From: JASFWK01 sp050049355 | GTDB taxonomy: Bacteria > Chloroflexota > Anaerolineae > B4-G1 > DUEL01 | Length of the DNA stretch: 28,292 nucleotides | Assembly (NCBI GenBank): GCA_050049355.1 | Contig: JASFWK010000016.1 | Span: 1 to 28,292, forward strand | Direction: 5' to 3' | Shown here: piece after piece, positions 6,856 through 13,851 of the stretch | Layout: each line of letters begins with the position of its first letter | How positions within the stretch are numbered: position 1 is the stretch's first letter | The notes under the pieces: generated by a model | Told to the model about the DNA's origin: nothing | Databases searched by the model: none | Seen by the model: only the letters and a program-made list of their open reading frames with translations | Translations under genes and position numbers: made by a program

Positions 6856-7233
6856 ATGGCAATACGACAGATCGTGCAGATCGATGAGGATCTCTGCAAC
6901 GGCTGCGGCGCCTGCGTGACGCCGTGTGCGGAGGGCGCGATTCTCCTTGTGGATGGAAAAGCGAAGGTAGTAGACGAAACGTTGTGCGACGGAGCCGGGT
7001 TTTGCCTGCCAATCTGCCCGACCGGTGCTCTGAGCATTGAGGAGCGGGAGGCTCCCGCCTTCAACGAGGAAAAGGCCGAAGCACAGATGCACGAACGAGG
7101 CCGAGTTTATGTCACGCAGCGATGCTTCCGCTGCGAGACAGGCGAGGCTGACGCTCCACTTGTGCCCATTCGCTACCAAGGAGAGAGCCTGTGGGTCTGC
7201 AGCCGCTGCCTGCCGGCGCTCATTCACGGGTAG
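6856..7233 (+). CDS. Ferredoxin-like protein with degenerate second cluster and C-terminal CxxC...CxxC
   Basis: A 125-aa protein. The first cluster motif is complete (C14, C17, C20, C24). In the second, A47 stands where the second Cys belongs (C44, A47, C50, C54), so it may hold a [3Fe-4S] cluster or a three-Cys [4Fe-4S] cluster, as in the CDGxGxC ferredoxins often found near hybrid-cluster proteins. Residues 86-125 add C90-x2-C93 and C115-x2-C118, a likely zinc ribbon or rubredoxin-like site. I chose ATG 6856 (gagagg upstream); the same frame is open further upstream to 6676, but that stretch overlaps the preceding ferredoxin. It is translationally close to its neighbours (11-base gap). Confidence 0.88.
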   Translation: MAIRQIVQIDEDLCNGCGACVTPCAEGAILLVDGKAKVVDETLCDGAGFCLPICPTGALSIEEREAPAFNEEKAEAQMHERGRVYVTQRCFRCETGEADAPLVPIRYQGESLWVCSRCLPALIHG

Positions 7234-7268
7234 GAAAGTCCGATAGTAGAGGACATAGGTGAGCTGTG

Positions 7269-8030
7269 ATGTACGAGAGCTTCAGCGCCGACTACGATCG
7301 CTTCGTCGACTGGCCGAGCCGGCTCGCAGCTGAGCTGCCTTTCATTGAGCAGGAACTGGAGACAATGGAAACCCGCCGGGTCTTGGACGCCGCCTGCGGC
7401 ACGGGGATGCACGCCATCGCGCTGGCACAGCGAGGGTACGATGTGGTGGGGGCCGATCTGAGCCAGGGGATGGTCGAGCGTGCGCAGGCCAACGCTGCCG
7501 ACGCGGCGGTAGAGGTGCGCTTTGAGGCAGCCGGCTTCGGAGAGCTGAGTGCGAAGGTGGGCACTGGCTTCGACGCCGTGCTCTGCCTGGGCAACTCACT
7601 GCCTCACGTGCTGACCTCAGCCGACCTGGCGGCGGCGCTGGACGACTTCGCCGCCTGCCTGCGGCCGGGCGGTCTGCTCATGATCCAGAACCGCAACTTC
7701 GACCGCGTGTTGACCCGTCACGAGCGATGGATGGAGCCGCAAGCCCACCAGGAGGGGGAACTGGACTGGCTCTTCCTCCGCTTCTACGACTTTGGGCCCG
7801 ATGGCCGGTTGGCTTTCAACGTGGTGACACTGCGGCGGGAGGGCGGAGGCGATTGGAGCCAGCAGGTCACCAGCACCCCGTTGTGGCCGCTGACGCAAGC
7901 GAAACTGATCGAGGCACTAGACGCCGCCGGTTTCGACGAACTCACTTGTTGGGGGGATATGGGGGGAACACCCTTCGATCCGGAAACCAGCCCCAATCTG
8001 GTGACAACAGCGCGCGGACCTGAGCCCTGA
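7269..8030 (+). CDS. Class I SAM-dependent methyltransferase
   Basis: A 253-aa protein with the SAM-binding motif I VLDAACGTGMH (residues 38-48), an acidic residue ending strand 2 (GADLS, D63) and motif IV-like DAVLCLGNSLPHV. The overall plan resembles small-molecule N- or O-methyltransferases, such as the glycine/sarcosine group, but the substrate cannot be read from the sequence. ATG 7269 has aggtga at a good distance; a GTG immediately before it is the alternative start. It follows the ferredoxin-type gene by 35 bases and could be part of the same transcript. Confidence 0.88.
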   Translation: MYESFSADYDRFVDWPSRLAAELPFIEQELETMETRRVLDAACGTGMHAIALAQRGYDVVGADLSQGMVERAQANAADAAVEVRFEAAGFGELSAKVGTGFDAVLCLGNSLPHVLTSADLAAALDDFAACLRPGGLLMIQNRNFDRVLTRHERWMEPQAHQEGELDWLFLRFYDFGPDGRLAFNVVTLRREGGGDWSQQVTSTPLWPLTQAKLIEALDAAGFDELTCWGDMGGTPFDPETSPNLVTTARGPEP

Positions 8031-8128
8031 GGTTATGGATTACGTCTCAAGCTTCGACTACCGATGGCAGGAAGCGAATCCTTGGATGTCCACAGGTGGT
8101 GCCTGATAAATTCGATGGAGGTGGGAGA

Positions 8129-8902
8129 ATGACTGCGAATCGAGTGGAGGAACTGACAGAGGTCCTGCGCCGTCTCACCGGCGGCGAAGATCCCGAGCAG
8201 GTCAAGAAGGAGGCGGAGGGTATCGTGCGCGAGATCACGCCACAAGAGCTCTCCCTGGCCGAGCAGCAGCTGATCCAGGAGGGCGTGGACCCTCAGGAGC
8301 TGCGCCACCTGTGCGAGGTCCACCTGCGCGTGCTATCCGAAGAAGTCCACCGCTTCCGCGCGTCCCTGCCCAAGGGTCACCCGGTGAACACGCTGATGGC
8401 CGAGCATGAGGTGATTCTTGAAACACTGGCACAGCTGGAGGAGGTAAACCAGGCCGTCCAGCAAACAGAGCAGTTGACCGCCGAGCAGGTCGAGCAGCTG
8501 GAGCAGATCGCTACCCACCTGGTAGAAGCCGAATCCCATCATCAGCGCGAAGAGGAGGCACTCTTCCCCAGGGTGGAAGAGCGCGGTGTGACCGGGCCGC
8601 CGCGGATCATGCGCCTGGAGCACGACGAGCTCCGTCAGAGGAAGCACGCGCTCCTGGAGCTAGCCCGGTCCGCCACGAGGATGCCCCTGTCGGACTTCAG
8701 AGCCCGTTTGAACGAACTGGCCCCCTACCTGGTGCTCCACCTGCGAGACCACATCTTCAAGGAAGATAACATCCTCTACCCCACGGCGGTCGAGGTCGTA
8801 ACAGAACCGGCCGTGTGGGAGGAGATCAAGGCCCGCTGCGACGAGATCGGCTACTGCTGCTTCACACCGGCCGAGCCGTCGGCGACCAGCTCTACCTCGT
8901 GA
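8129..8902 (+). CDS. DUF438 plus hemerythrin HHE-domain protein
   Basis: A 257-aa protein. Residues ~1-75 match the DUF438 pattern (short helices ending in LRHLCEVHLRVL). Residues ~85-225 form a hemerythrin-like four-helix domain with His/Glu ligands in MAEHEVIL, SHHQREEEALFPR, RLEHDEL and LHLRDHIFKEDNILYP. Such proteins bind a diiron centre and are linked to oxygen, NO or iron sensing and to Fe-S repair (compare the Ric/YtfE group). The C-terminus carries a Cys cluster (GYCCF). ATG 8129 has ggaggtggg immediately upstream; the same frame is open to 8096 but without a ribosome site. Partner unknown. Confidence 0.9.
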   Translation: MTANRVEELTEVLRRLTGGEDPEQVKKEAEGIVREITPQELSLAEQQLIQEGVDPQELRHLCEVHLRVLSEEVHRFRASLPKGHPVNTLMAEHEVILETLAQLEEVNQAVQQTEQLTAEQVEQLEQIATHLVEAESHHQREEEALFPRVEERGVTGPPRIMRLEHDELRQRKHALLELARSATRMPLSDFRARLNELAPYLVLHLRDHIFKEDNILYPTAVEVVTEPAVWEEIKARCDEIGYCCFTPAEPSATSSTS

Positions 8903-8910
8903 GGGGCAAC

Positions 8911-9672
8911 ATGCGCATATTGGCGATCATCACCGGCGAGTACGGCCAACGGCATCTAGACAACATTCGTGCTCATGCCCCGCCCGAATGGGAGATCGAG
9001 GCATGGCACGCCCCAGCGTTCTATCCGCCCGTAATAGACTATCCCGAGGACCACTTACCGGAATCGCTTCCGCCGGCCGACCTGATCCTCTCCTTCGGCG
9101 AGCACAAGGGCGTGGCGGAGTTGATCCCCGAGATTGTCAAGATGACCGGCGCAAGAGCGGTCATCGCACCGGTGGACCGGGAGGAGTGGCTGCCTCGGGG
9201 CCTGGCGCGCCAACTGCAAGGGTGGCTCGCGGAACTGCACGTAGCCTGCGTCACGCCGAAGCCGCTCTGCTCGCTGACCAAGACCCACTACAACGTCAAG
9301 CGGCATCGAATGGCGTACGACGATCCGCTCATCGCCGAGTTCGCCCACTACTTCGGCCGGCCGGAGTTTCGGATCGCTGTGGATCCAGAAACACAGACCA
9401 TCACCGAGGTAGAGGTAGTGCGTGACGCCTTCTGCGGCTGCGCCCGTCACGTAGCCAAGGGGCTGGTGGGGGTCTCGGCAAACGAGGCCGAGCAGCAGGC
9501 AGGGCTGCTCCATCATCACTACCCCTGCCTGGCCAGCATGGGCAAAGATCCGGACTTCAACGATACGCTGATGCACGTCTCCGGGAATATTCTTAAGGAG
9601 CAGGTAGGCCACCAGGTGCGCCCATACAGAAAGGAGCGCTACATCGTCCCGGGGAAGTTGAGTGAAGAGTAG
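8911..9672 (+). CDS. DUF166-family protein
   Basis: A 253-aa protein I place in DUF166, a family best known from methanogens and other anaerobes with no settled function. Visible signs are the N-terminal strand MRILAIITGEYG, the FYPPVIDYPEDHLP segment, DLILSFGEH, the GARAVIAPVD strand, and conserved Cys in the C-terminal half: C113, C120, C175-x-C177 (AFCGCARHVAKGL) and C206. The CxC plus other Cys could bind a metal or cluster. ATG 8911 has gagggg upstream; longer same-frame starts overlap the hemerythrin gene and are rejected. It follows that gene by 8 bases, so the two are probably co-translated. Confidence 0.75.
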   Translation: MRILAIITGEYGQRHLDNIRAHAPPEWEIEAWHAPAFYPPVIDYPEDHLPESLPPADLILSFGEHKGVAELIPEIVKMTGARAVIAPVDREEWLPRGLARQLQGWLAELHVACVTPKPLCSLTKTHYNVKRHRMAYDDPLIAEFAHYFGRPEFRIAVDPETQTITEVEVVRDAFCGCARHVAKGLVGVSANEAEQQAGLLHHHYPCLASMGKDPDFNDTLMHVSGNILKEQVGHQVRPYRKERYIVPGKLSEE

Positions 9673-9780
9673 GTGCCCACATCGCTCGAAGCTGAGAAAA
9701 CCCCGCCCGGCGAGCGCGTCCAGCCCTCGAGAACTGACTTACCAAGGCCTGCCACACGGTTAACCAAGCGCGCCAGTCCT

Positions 9781-9834
9781 CTAACACAGATTTAATAGAA
9801 GATGGTTGACTTTATTATTCAAGTGTGGTACAAT
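9781..9834 (+). promoter_or_regulatory. Promoter of iscS-like operon with upstream motif
   Basis: TTGACT (9806-9811), a 17-base spacer and TACAAT (9829-9834). Immediately upstream lies an AT-rich block starting CTAACA..GATTTA (9781-9794) and continuing to 9801. It recurs without gaps and at the same distance from the -35 box in the promoter at 19981-20034. It is either a shared operator or an UP-like element. The preceding stretch 9673-9780 shows nothing I can name. Confidence 0.75.
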
Positions 9835-9909
9835 ACTTTCCCCATAGGGGGTGCCATCAACAGAAGCCGCACTGCATCCAATGCAGACAGAGAGGTTGGA
9901 GGGCGCTGA

Positions 9910-11076
9910 ATGTTTGAGACCAGGATCTACTTGGACAACGCCGCCGCGACGCGGCTGGATGAGCGTGTGCTGGAGGCGATGAAGCGCTACTTCTTCGACA
10001 CCTACGCCGTCGCCACCTCTCAGTTCGGCTATTCCCTGGGTATGGACGCGCGAGACGCGCTGGACATCGCTCGCGCGCAGATCGCGGCCGCCCTGGGTGC
10101 CAGGCCAGAGGAGTTCCTCTTCACCTCTGGCAGCACAGAATCCAGCAACCTGGCTCTCAAAGGAGTGGCTCTCGCATTGGCGGAGAAGAAGGGTCGTCAC
10201 ATTGTGACCACTCCCATCGAGGACTTCCCAGTTCTGCACAGCGCCCGTTCGTTGGAGCGACAGGGTTTCCAGGTGACGCACGTGCGCGTGGATGAGACGG
10301 GTCGCGTGGACCTGAATCACCTGCGCGAGTCCATCACTCCCGAGACAATCCTGGTCTCCATCCAGGCAGCCAATCAGGAGATCGGAACGCTTCAGGACTT
10401 GGAGGCCATCAGCGAGATCTGCCAAGAGAAGGAGGTCCTCTTTCACACCGACGCCACCCACAGCTTCATTCGCGTCCCGCTGGACGTGCGGGAGATCCCG
10501 GTGGACCTGGTGACCGTCGCCGGCCATACTATTCACGGACCGAAGGGGATCGGCGGGTTGTACGTGCGCAAGGGGACCCCCGTACACAAGTGGATGGATG
10601 GTGGCTTTCAGGAGTTCGACCTGCGCCCTGGCGTGGAGAACATCCCTGGCGCAGTCGGTTTCGCCAAGGCAGTGGAACTGGTCACGCCCGAGGAGACGGC
10701 CCGCCTGCAAGCCATGCGCGAGCGGTTGATCGAGCAGCTCCTGGAGATCCCCCATACCCGCCTCAACGGCCACCCCGTCCACCGACTGCCCAACAACGCC
10801 AACATCTCCTTCCGTTTCGTGGAGGGGGAGTCACTGCTGTTGCACCTGGACATGCGGGGCTTCGCCGTCAGCACTGGCTCCGCTTGCTTCAGCCGTTCTC
10901 TGGAGGCTAGCCACGTCATCCTGGGGATAGGCGGGAATCACGAGCGGGCCCATGGGTCCGTTCGCTTCACCTTCGGCCGCTACAACAAGGAGGAGGATGT
11001 GGACGCGGTGGTTGAGGCGATCACCGATGTGGTGAAGGAGCTTCGGCGGATCAGCCCGCTGGGGAAGGATGAGTAG
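9910..11076 (+). CDS. IscS/NifS homologue lacking the PLP-binding lysine
   Basis: A 388-aa class V aminotransferase-fold protein aligned by eye with cysteine desulfurases. It keeps YLDNAAAT, TSGSTESSNLALKG, D181 (FHTDATH), the sulfur-carrying Cys C326 in STGSACFS, and the substrate-binding R352 (GSVRFTFGR). However, the motif normally reading S-x-H-K-I-x-G-P-K is A-G-H-T-I-H-G-P-K: T207 replaces the Schiff-base Lys (codon act at 10528-10530). D105 replaces the catalytic His (IEDFPVL instead of the usual EH), and H184 replaces the usual Gln. It is unlikely to be a normal desulfurase. Archaeoglobus IscS also lacks this Lys and its Cys ligates an IscU-bound cluster. The gene leads a likely operon with ferritin and iscU. 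Confidence 0.9.
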   Translation: MFETRIYLDNAAATRLDERVLEAMKRYFFDTYAVATSQFGYSLGMDARDALDIARAQIAAALGARPEEFLFTSGSTESSNLALKGVALALAEKKGRHIVTTPIEDFPVLHSARSLERQGFQVTHVRVDETGRVDLNHLRESITPETILVSIQAANQEIGTLQDLEAISEICQEKEVLFHTDATHSFIRVPLDVREIPVDLVTVAGHTIHGPKGIGGLYVRKGTPVHKWMDGGFQEFDLRPGVENIPGAVGFAKAVELVTPEETARLQAMRERLIEQLLEIPHTRLNGHPVHRLPNNANISFRFVEGESLLLHLDMRGFAVSTGSACFSRSLEASHVILGIGGNHERAHGSVRFTFGRYNKEEDVDAVVEAITDVVKELRRISPLGKDE

Positions 11077-11126
11077 ATTCGGATTCCAGACAGAAGGCCT
11101 TTCCATAGATCAAGGAGGAAAGTGTC

Positions 11127-11618
11127 ATGCTGAGCAAAGCGATCCAAGACGCGATCAATGAGCAGATCAAGAACGAACTCTATTCCGGCTACCTGTATCT
11201 CTCGATGGCGGCCTACAGTGAAGATGCCAACCTTCGCGGCTTTGCCCGCTGGATGCGCCTTCAGAGCCAGGAAGAGGTCAGCCATGCGATGAAGTTCTTC
11301 GACTTCATCAACGAGCGTGGTGGGCGCGTCGAACTGCACGCCATTGATAAGCCGCCGGCTGAGTTCGAGTCGCCGCTCGAACTCTTTGAGCAGACCCTCG
11401 AACACGAGCGCAAGGTGACAGCCATGATCAACCAGCTTTATAAGCTTGCGGTCGAGGAGGAGGACTATCCTACCCAGATCATGCTGCACTGGTTCATCGA
11501 GGAGCAAGTCGAGGAGGAGAACAGCGCCAGCGAAATTCTTGAGAAGCTGAGAATGGTCGGGGACACACCCGAGGCGCTGGTCATGTTGGATAAGGAACTA
11601 GGAAAGCGCGGAGCTTAG
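11127..11618 (+). CDS. ftnA: Non-heme ferritin
   Basis: A 163-aa ferritin. Ferroxidase-centre residues fall at the E. coli FtnA positions: E17, E50, H53, E94, Q127 and E130. It forms the 24-subunit iron-storage shell that oxidises Fe(II) and stores the mineral. The ribosome site aaggagg has good spacing. It sits between the iscS-like and iscU-like genes (50 and 38 bases), so iron storage appears to be co-expressed with cluster assembly. That supports ferritin as an iron source for the scaffold, though this is inference. Full length and all ligands present. Confidence 0.95.
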   Translation: MLSKAIQDAINEQIKNELYSGYLYLSMAAYSEDANLRGFARWMRLQSQEEVSHAMKFFDFINERGGRVELHAIDKPPAEFESPLELFEQTLEHERKVTAMINQLYKLAVEEEDYPTQIMLHWFIEEQVEEENSASEILEKLRMVGDTPEALVMLDKELGKRGA

Positions 11619-11656
11619 CAGAACAGAGCACCGCGAGAAACCCGAGGAGTGAACGC

Positions 11657-12292
11657 ATGCCCGTACCCTATAGCGAGATCGTAATGGAACACTTCCGCAA
11701 CCCCCGCAACGTGGGGCGGATAGAAGACGCCGATGCCAAGTCAGTCGAGGGAAGCCCTGCCTGCGGGGACATGGTCTCCGTCTACCTGAAGGTCGATCCT
11801 GAAACTCACCGCATCGCCGATATCAAGTTCGAATCCTACGGCTGCGCCTCTAACATCGCCACCGGCTCCATCATCACCGAGTTGGCCAAGGGCAAGACCC
11901 TGGAGGAGGCCAAGAAGATCACGTGGAAGGAAGCCGCCGAGGCGCTCGGTGGCCTGCCTCCGGTGAAGACCCACTGCTCGGTGCTGGCGGTAGACGGGCT
12001 GCGGGGGGCGATCCAGAACTACGAGGAGCGCCACGGCCTGATCAAGGAGCGTGAGCCCACGACGGTCGAGACGGTGCGCAGACGACTGAAGCGAGTAATG
12101 AATCCGATGGTCGGGCTCGACCTGGTGCGAACCGAGCTGGTCAGGGAGATAGAGATCGCCGAAGGGACGGTGCGGGTGGTGGTCGATCTGCCAGCCGATC
12201 ATCAGTTCGCCGCCAACATTCGCGAGGAGATCGTGGAGAAGATCGAGCCCCTGTGGGATGTAGAGGCGGTGGCGGTCGAGTTTGCCGGCTAG
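11657..12292 (+). CDS. iscU: IscU-type scaffold fused to a DUF59/MIP18-like domain
   Basis: A 211-aa protein. Residues 1-127 are IscU-like with all three cluster Cys and the conserved Asp: C36 (SPACGD), D38, C63 (YGCASNIA) and C107 (KTHC, with H106). Residues ~136-210 form a DUF59/MIP18-type domain (VRRRLKRVMNP...GLDLV...VREIEIAEGTVRVVV). It lacks the Cys usually found after the second strand (LPADHQF here), so it may be structural or docking. IscU assembles [2Fe-2S] clusters on donated sulfur. The fusion suggests scaffold and delivery/targeting functions in one chain. The gaggag ribosome site is well placed. Its partner should be the Lys-less IscS two genes upstream. Confidence 0.92.
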   Translation: MPVPYSEIVMEHFRNPRNVGRIEDADAKSVEGSPACGDMVSVYLKVDPETHRIADIKFESYGCASNIATGSIITELAKGKTLEEAKKITWKEAAEALGGLPPVKTHCSVLAVDGLRGAIQNYEERHGLIKEREPTTVETVRRRLKRVMNPMVGLDLVRTELVREIEIAEGTVRVVVDLPADHQFAANIREEIVEKIEPLWDVEAVAVEFAG

Positions 12293-12302
12293 GAGGTAGA
12301 AG

Positions 12303-12524
12303 ATGGCCGAGATTAGGGTAGACTGCCGGAACGAGACTTGTCCCGTACCCCTTGTGGAGACACGAAAGGCGTTGCGCCGTGCTGAACCGGGGGACCTGGT
12401 GGTGGTGGTAGGAACTCACCCTGCCTCCAAAGAAGAGATCCCCATGGCCGTTAAGGCACTGGGATTGGAGCTCCTTGACGTCGAAGGGACGGATACCGAC
12501 TGGACGATTCGCATTCAGCGATGA
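12303..12524 (+). CDS. TusA/SirA-family sulfur carrier
   Basis: A 73-aa protein with the signature C13-P-V-P16 in the first helix; C13 carries persulfide sulfur in known TusA proteins. A second Cys (C8) sits five residues before it. Length and the alternating strand pattern are normal for the family. It starts 10 bases after the iscU-like gene with an aggaggt ribosome site. Together with the DsrE-type protein downstream it suggests sulfur relay, in this context probably towards Fe-S assembly or a thiol-reductase system. Confidence 0.93.
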   Translation: MAEIRVDCRNETCPVPLVETRKALRRAEPGDLVVVVGTHPASKEEIPMAVKALGLELLDVEGTDTDWTIRIQR

Positions 12525-12561
12525 GCAGGGCGTCCAAGCGACCAGTCAGGGGAGGAAGAGA

Positions 12562-12807
12562 GTGGCACGCTACGGCGTTAGCACGAAGCTGAGTCCGGAG
12601 ATGATCCTTGAAAAAGCCGCAGCCTTCTTCGGTGAAGACGGCCTAGGGCTAGAGTTGGTAGAAAGAGATCCATGCTGTGCTTCCTTCAAAGGTGGCGGCG
12701 GCCACGTCAGTTTGACGGTCAGTGAAGGCGAGAGGCGGACCGAGGTGGAACTGGAGACGCGTGAGTGGGACTACCAGGTCAGGCAATTCATCAACGAGAT
12801 AGGCTGA
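12562..12807 (+). CDS. Unknown 81-aa protein of the sulfur-transfer cluster
   Basis: I do not recognise this family. The protein is 81 aa with a short helix (SPEMILEKAAAFFGE), a vicinal Cys pair (C38-C39), a Gly-rich turn (KGGGGHVS) and a beta-strand pair (VSLTVSEGE, RTEVELETREW). GTG 12562 is chosen as start because ggggagg lies just upstream; the frame is open further upstream but overlaps the TusA gene. Its position between TusA and DsrE genes suggests a role in sulfur relay, perhaps as an adaptor or persulfide acceptor. That is inference from context only. Confidence 0.7.
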   Translation: MARYGVSTKLSPEMILEKAAAFFGEDGLGLELVERDPCCASFKGGGGHVSLTVSEGERRTEVELETREWDYQVRQFINEIG

Positions 12808-12849
12808 CCGTCCACCGGACTCCTGAATTGAGAAAGAAGAGGAAACGGG

Positions 12850-13287
12850 ATGGAGCAACGCGAGAAGGATACTGAGCGAGTGACAATCATCCTGCACAGC
12901 GGCGATATGGATAAGATGTACAGCGCTCTGATCATCGCCGACGGCGCCCTGGCGATGGGGATGGAGGCCTCTATCTACTTCACGTTCTGGGGACTCCAGC
13001 GGCTGCAGAAGGGCGGGCTGGAGAAAGGCCCCCTCTCCAAGATGAACCTCCTGGGCCTGGGCAGATGGATGGTCAGACGGCGGATGAAGAAGGCCAACGT
13101 CGCCTCCCTGGAGAGACTGCTTCAGGAGTTTAAGGAGCTAGGCGGCAAGATCATCGCCTGTGAGATGACGATGGAGATCATGGGCATTCGTCGCGAGGAT
13201 CTGCGGGATGACCTCATCGACCGTTATGGTGCGGTGGGCACCTACATTCAGGAAGCGCGGAATTCGAGCATCACGCTCTTCATTTGA
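12850..13287 (+). CDS. DsrE/DsrF-like sulfurtransferase-family protein (DsrE2 type)
   Basis: A 145-aa protein with the DsrE fold: an N-terminal strand followed by helix (VTIILHSGDMDKMYSALIIADGALAMGMEASIYFTFWGLQ, shown in part) and a conserved Cys, C104, in KIIACEMTMEIMGI. The long MNLLGLGRWMVRRRM insert is usual for the DsrE2/peroxiredoxin-like subgroup. These proteins take sulfur from or pass it to TusA in sulfur-oxidising and sulfur-handling bacteria. It follows TusA and the 81-aa protein. A membrane association of the hydrophobic insert is possible but not shown. Confidence 0.88.
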   Translation: MEQREKDTERVTIILHSGDMDKMYSALIIADGALAMGMEASIYFTFWGLQRLQKGGLEKGPLSKMNLLGLGRWMVRRRMKKANVASLERLLQEFKELGGKIIACEMTMEIMGIRREDLRDDLIDRYGAVGTYIQEARNSSITLFI

Positions 13288-13342
13288 CCTCATCCCGCAC
13301 AGCCCGTCAAGAGAAAGAATCATCGGCGGTAAGGAGGGTTCG

Positions 13343-13522
13343 ATGGCAGAGAATCAGGGGTGGTGGAAGTGCTCGAACTGCGGCTATACGCTTCAGTCGG
13401 TCACCCCGCCGGAGGAATGTCCCAGCTGCGAGCAGAAGTGCGCTTTCATCGATGCCACCTGTTACACTCCCGAGTGCGGTGGGCCCGGCAACGTCGACCC
13501 GCAGATCGCCCAGAAGCGCTAG
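13343..13522 (+). CDS. Small rubredoxin-like protein with extra cysteines
   Basis: A 59-aa protein. WKCSNCGY (C10, C13) and PEECPSC (C26, C29) form a rubredoxin-type FeCys4 or zinc site. A Cys-rich tail adds C33, C40 and C45 (KCAFIDATCYTPECGG), a pattern I associate with small rubredoxin-like proteins of anaerobes. The start at 13343 has a strong aaggagg site; earlier in-frame starts overlap the DsrE gene. It is likely an electron carrier or metal-binding partner of the neighbouring redox proteins. The tail could hold a second metal or take part in thiol exchange. Confidence 0.85.
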   Translation: MAENQGWWKCSNCGYTLQSVTPPEECPSCEQKCAFIDATCYTPECGGPGNVDPQIAQKR

Positions 13523-13560
13523 AAGGTAGCGCAGCCACAAACTTGACAAGGAGTCAGAGA

Positions 13561-13851
13561 ATGCCCAAGGCACGAGGCAGCGTTCGTGGTTCCCGCAATG
13601 AACACGAGATCGTCTTCTATGGAATCTCCACCTGTATCTGGTGCAAGCGGACCCGCAAGTTCCTTGAGGATCACGGCGTGGATTTCGACTATGCGTACGT
13701 GGATCTGATCCAAGGCCAGGAGCGGGAGGAGATCCTGCGGGAGGTTCGACGGTGGAACCCCGCCACGTCCTTTCCCACCATAGTCGTTGATGACTCTCGA
13801 TGCGTGATCGGCTACAAGCCCGACGAGATCGCGGAGGTGCTCGGACTATGA
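13561..13851 (+). CDS. Glutaredoxin-like protein
   Basis: A 96-aa thioredoxin-fold protein with a dithiol site C25-I-W-C28, a cis-Pro segment (TSFPTIVV) and the glutathione/GY motif IGYKPDEI. It reduces disulfides or mixed disulfides in the cytoplasm. An N-terminal tail of ~14 basic residues precedes the fold. The ATG has an aaggag site. Its stop overlaps the start of the FTR-type gene (atga), so the two are translationally coupled, which suggests that the FTR-rubredoxin protein is its reductase. Confidence 0.92.
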   Translation: MPKARGSVRGSRNEHEIVFYGISTCIWCKRTRKFLEDHGVDFDYAYVDLIQGQEREEILREVRRWNPATSFPTIVVDDSRCVIGYKPDEIAEVLGL

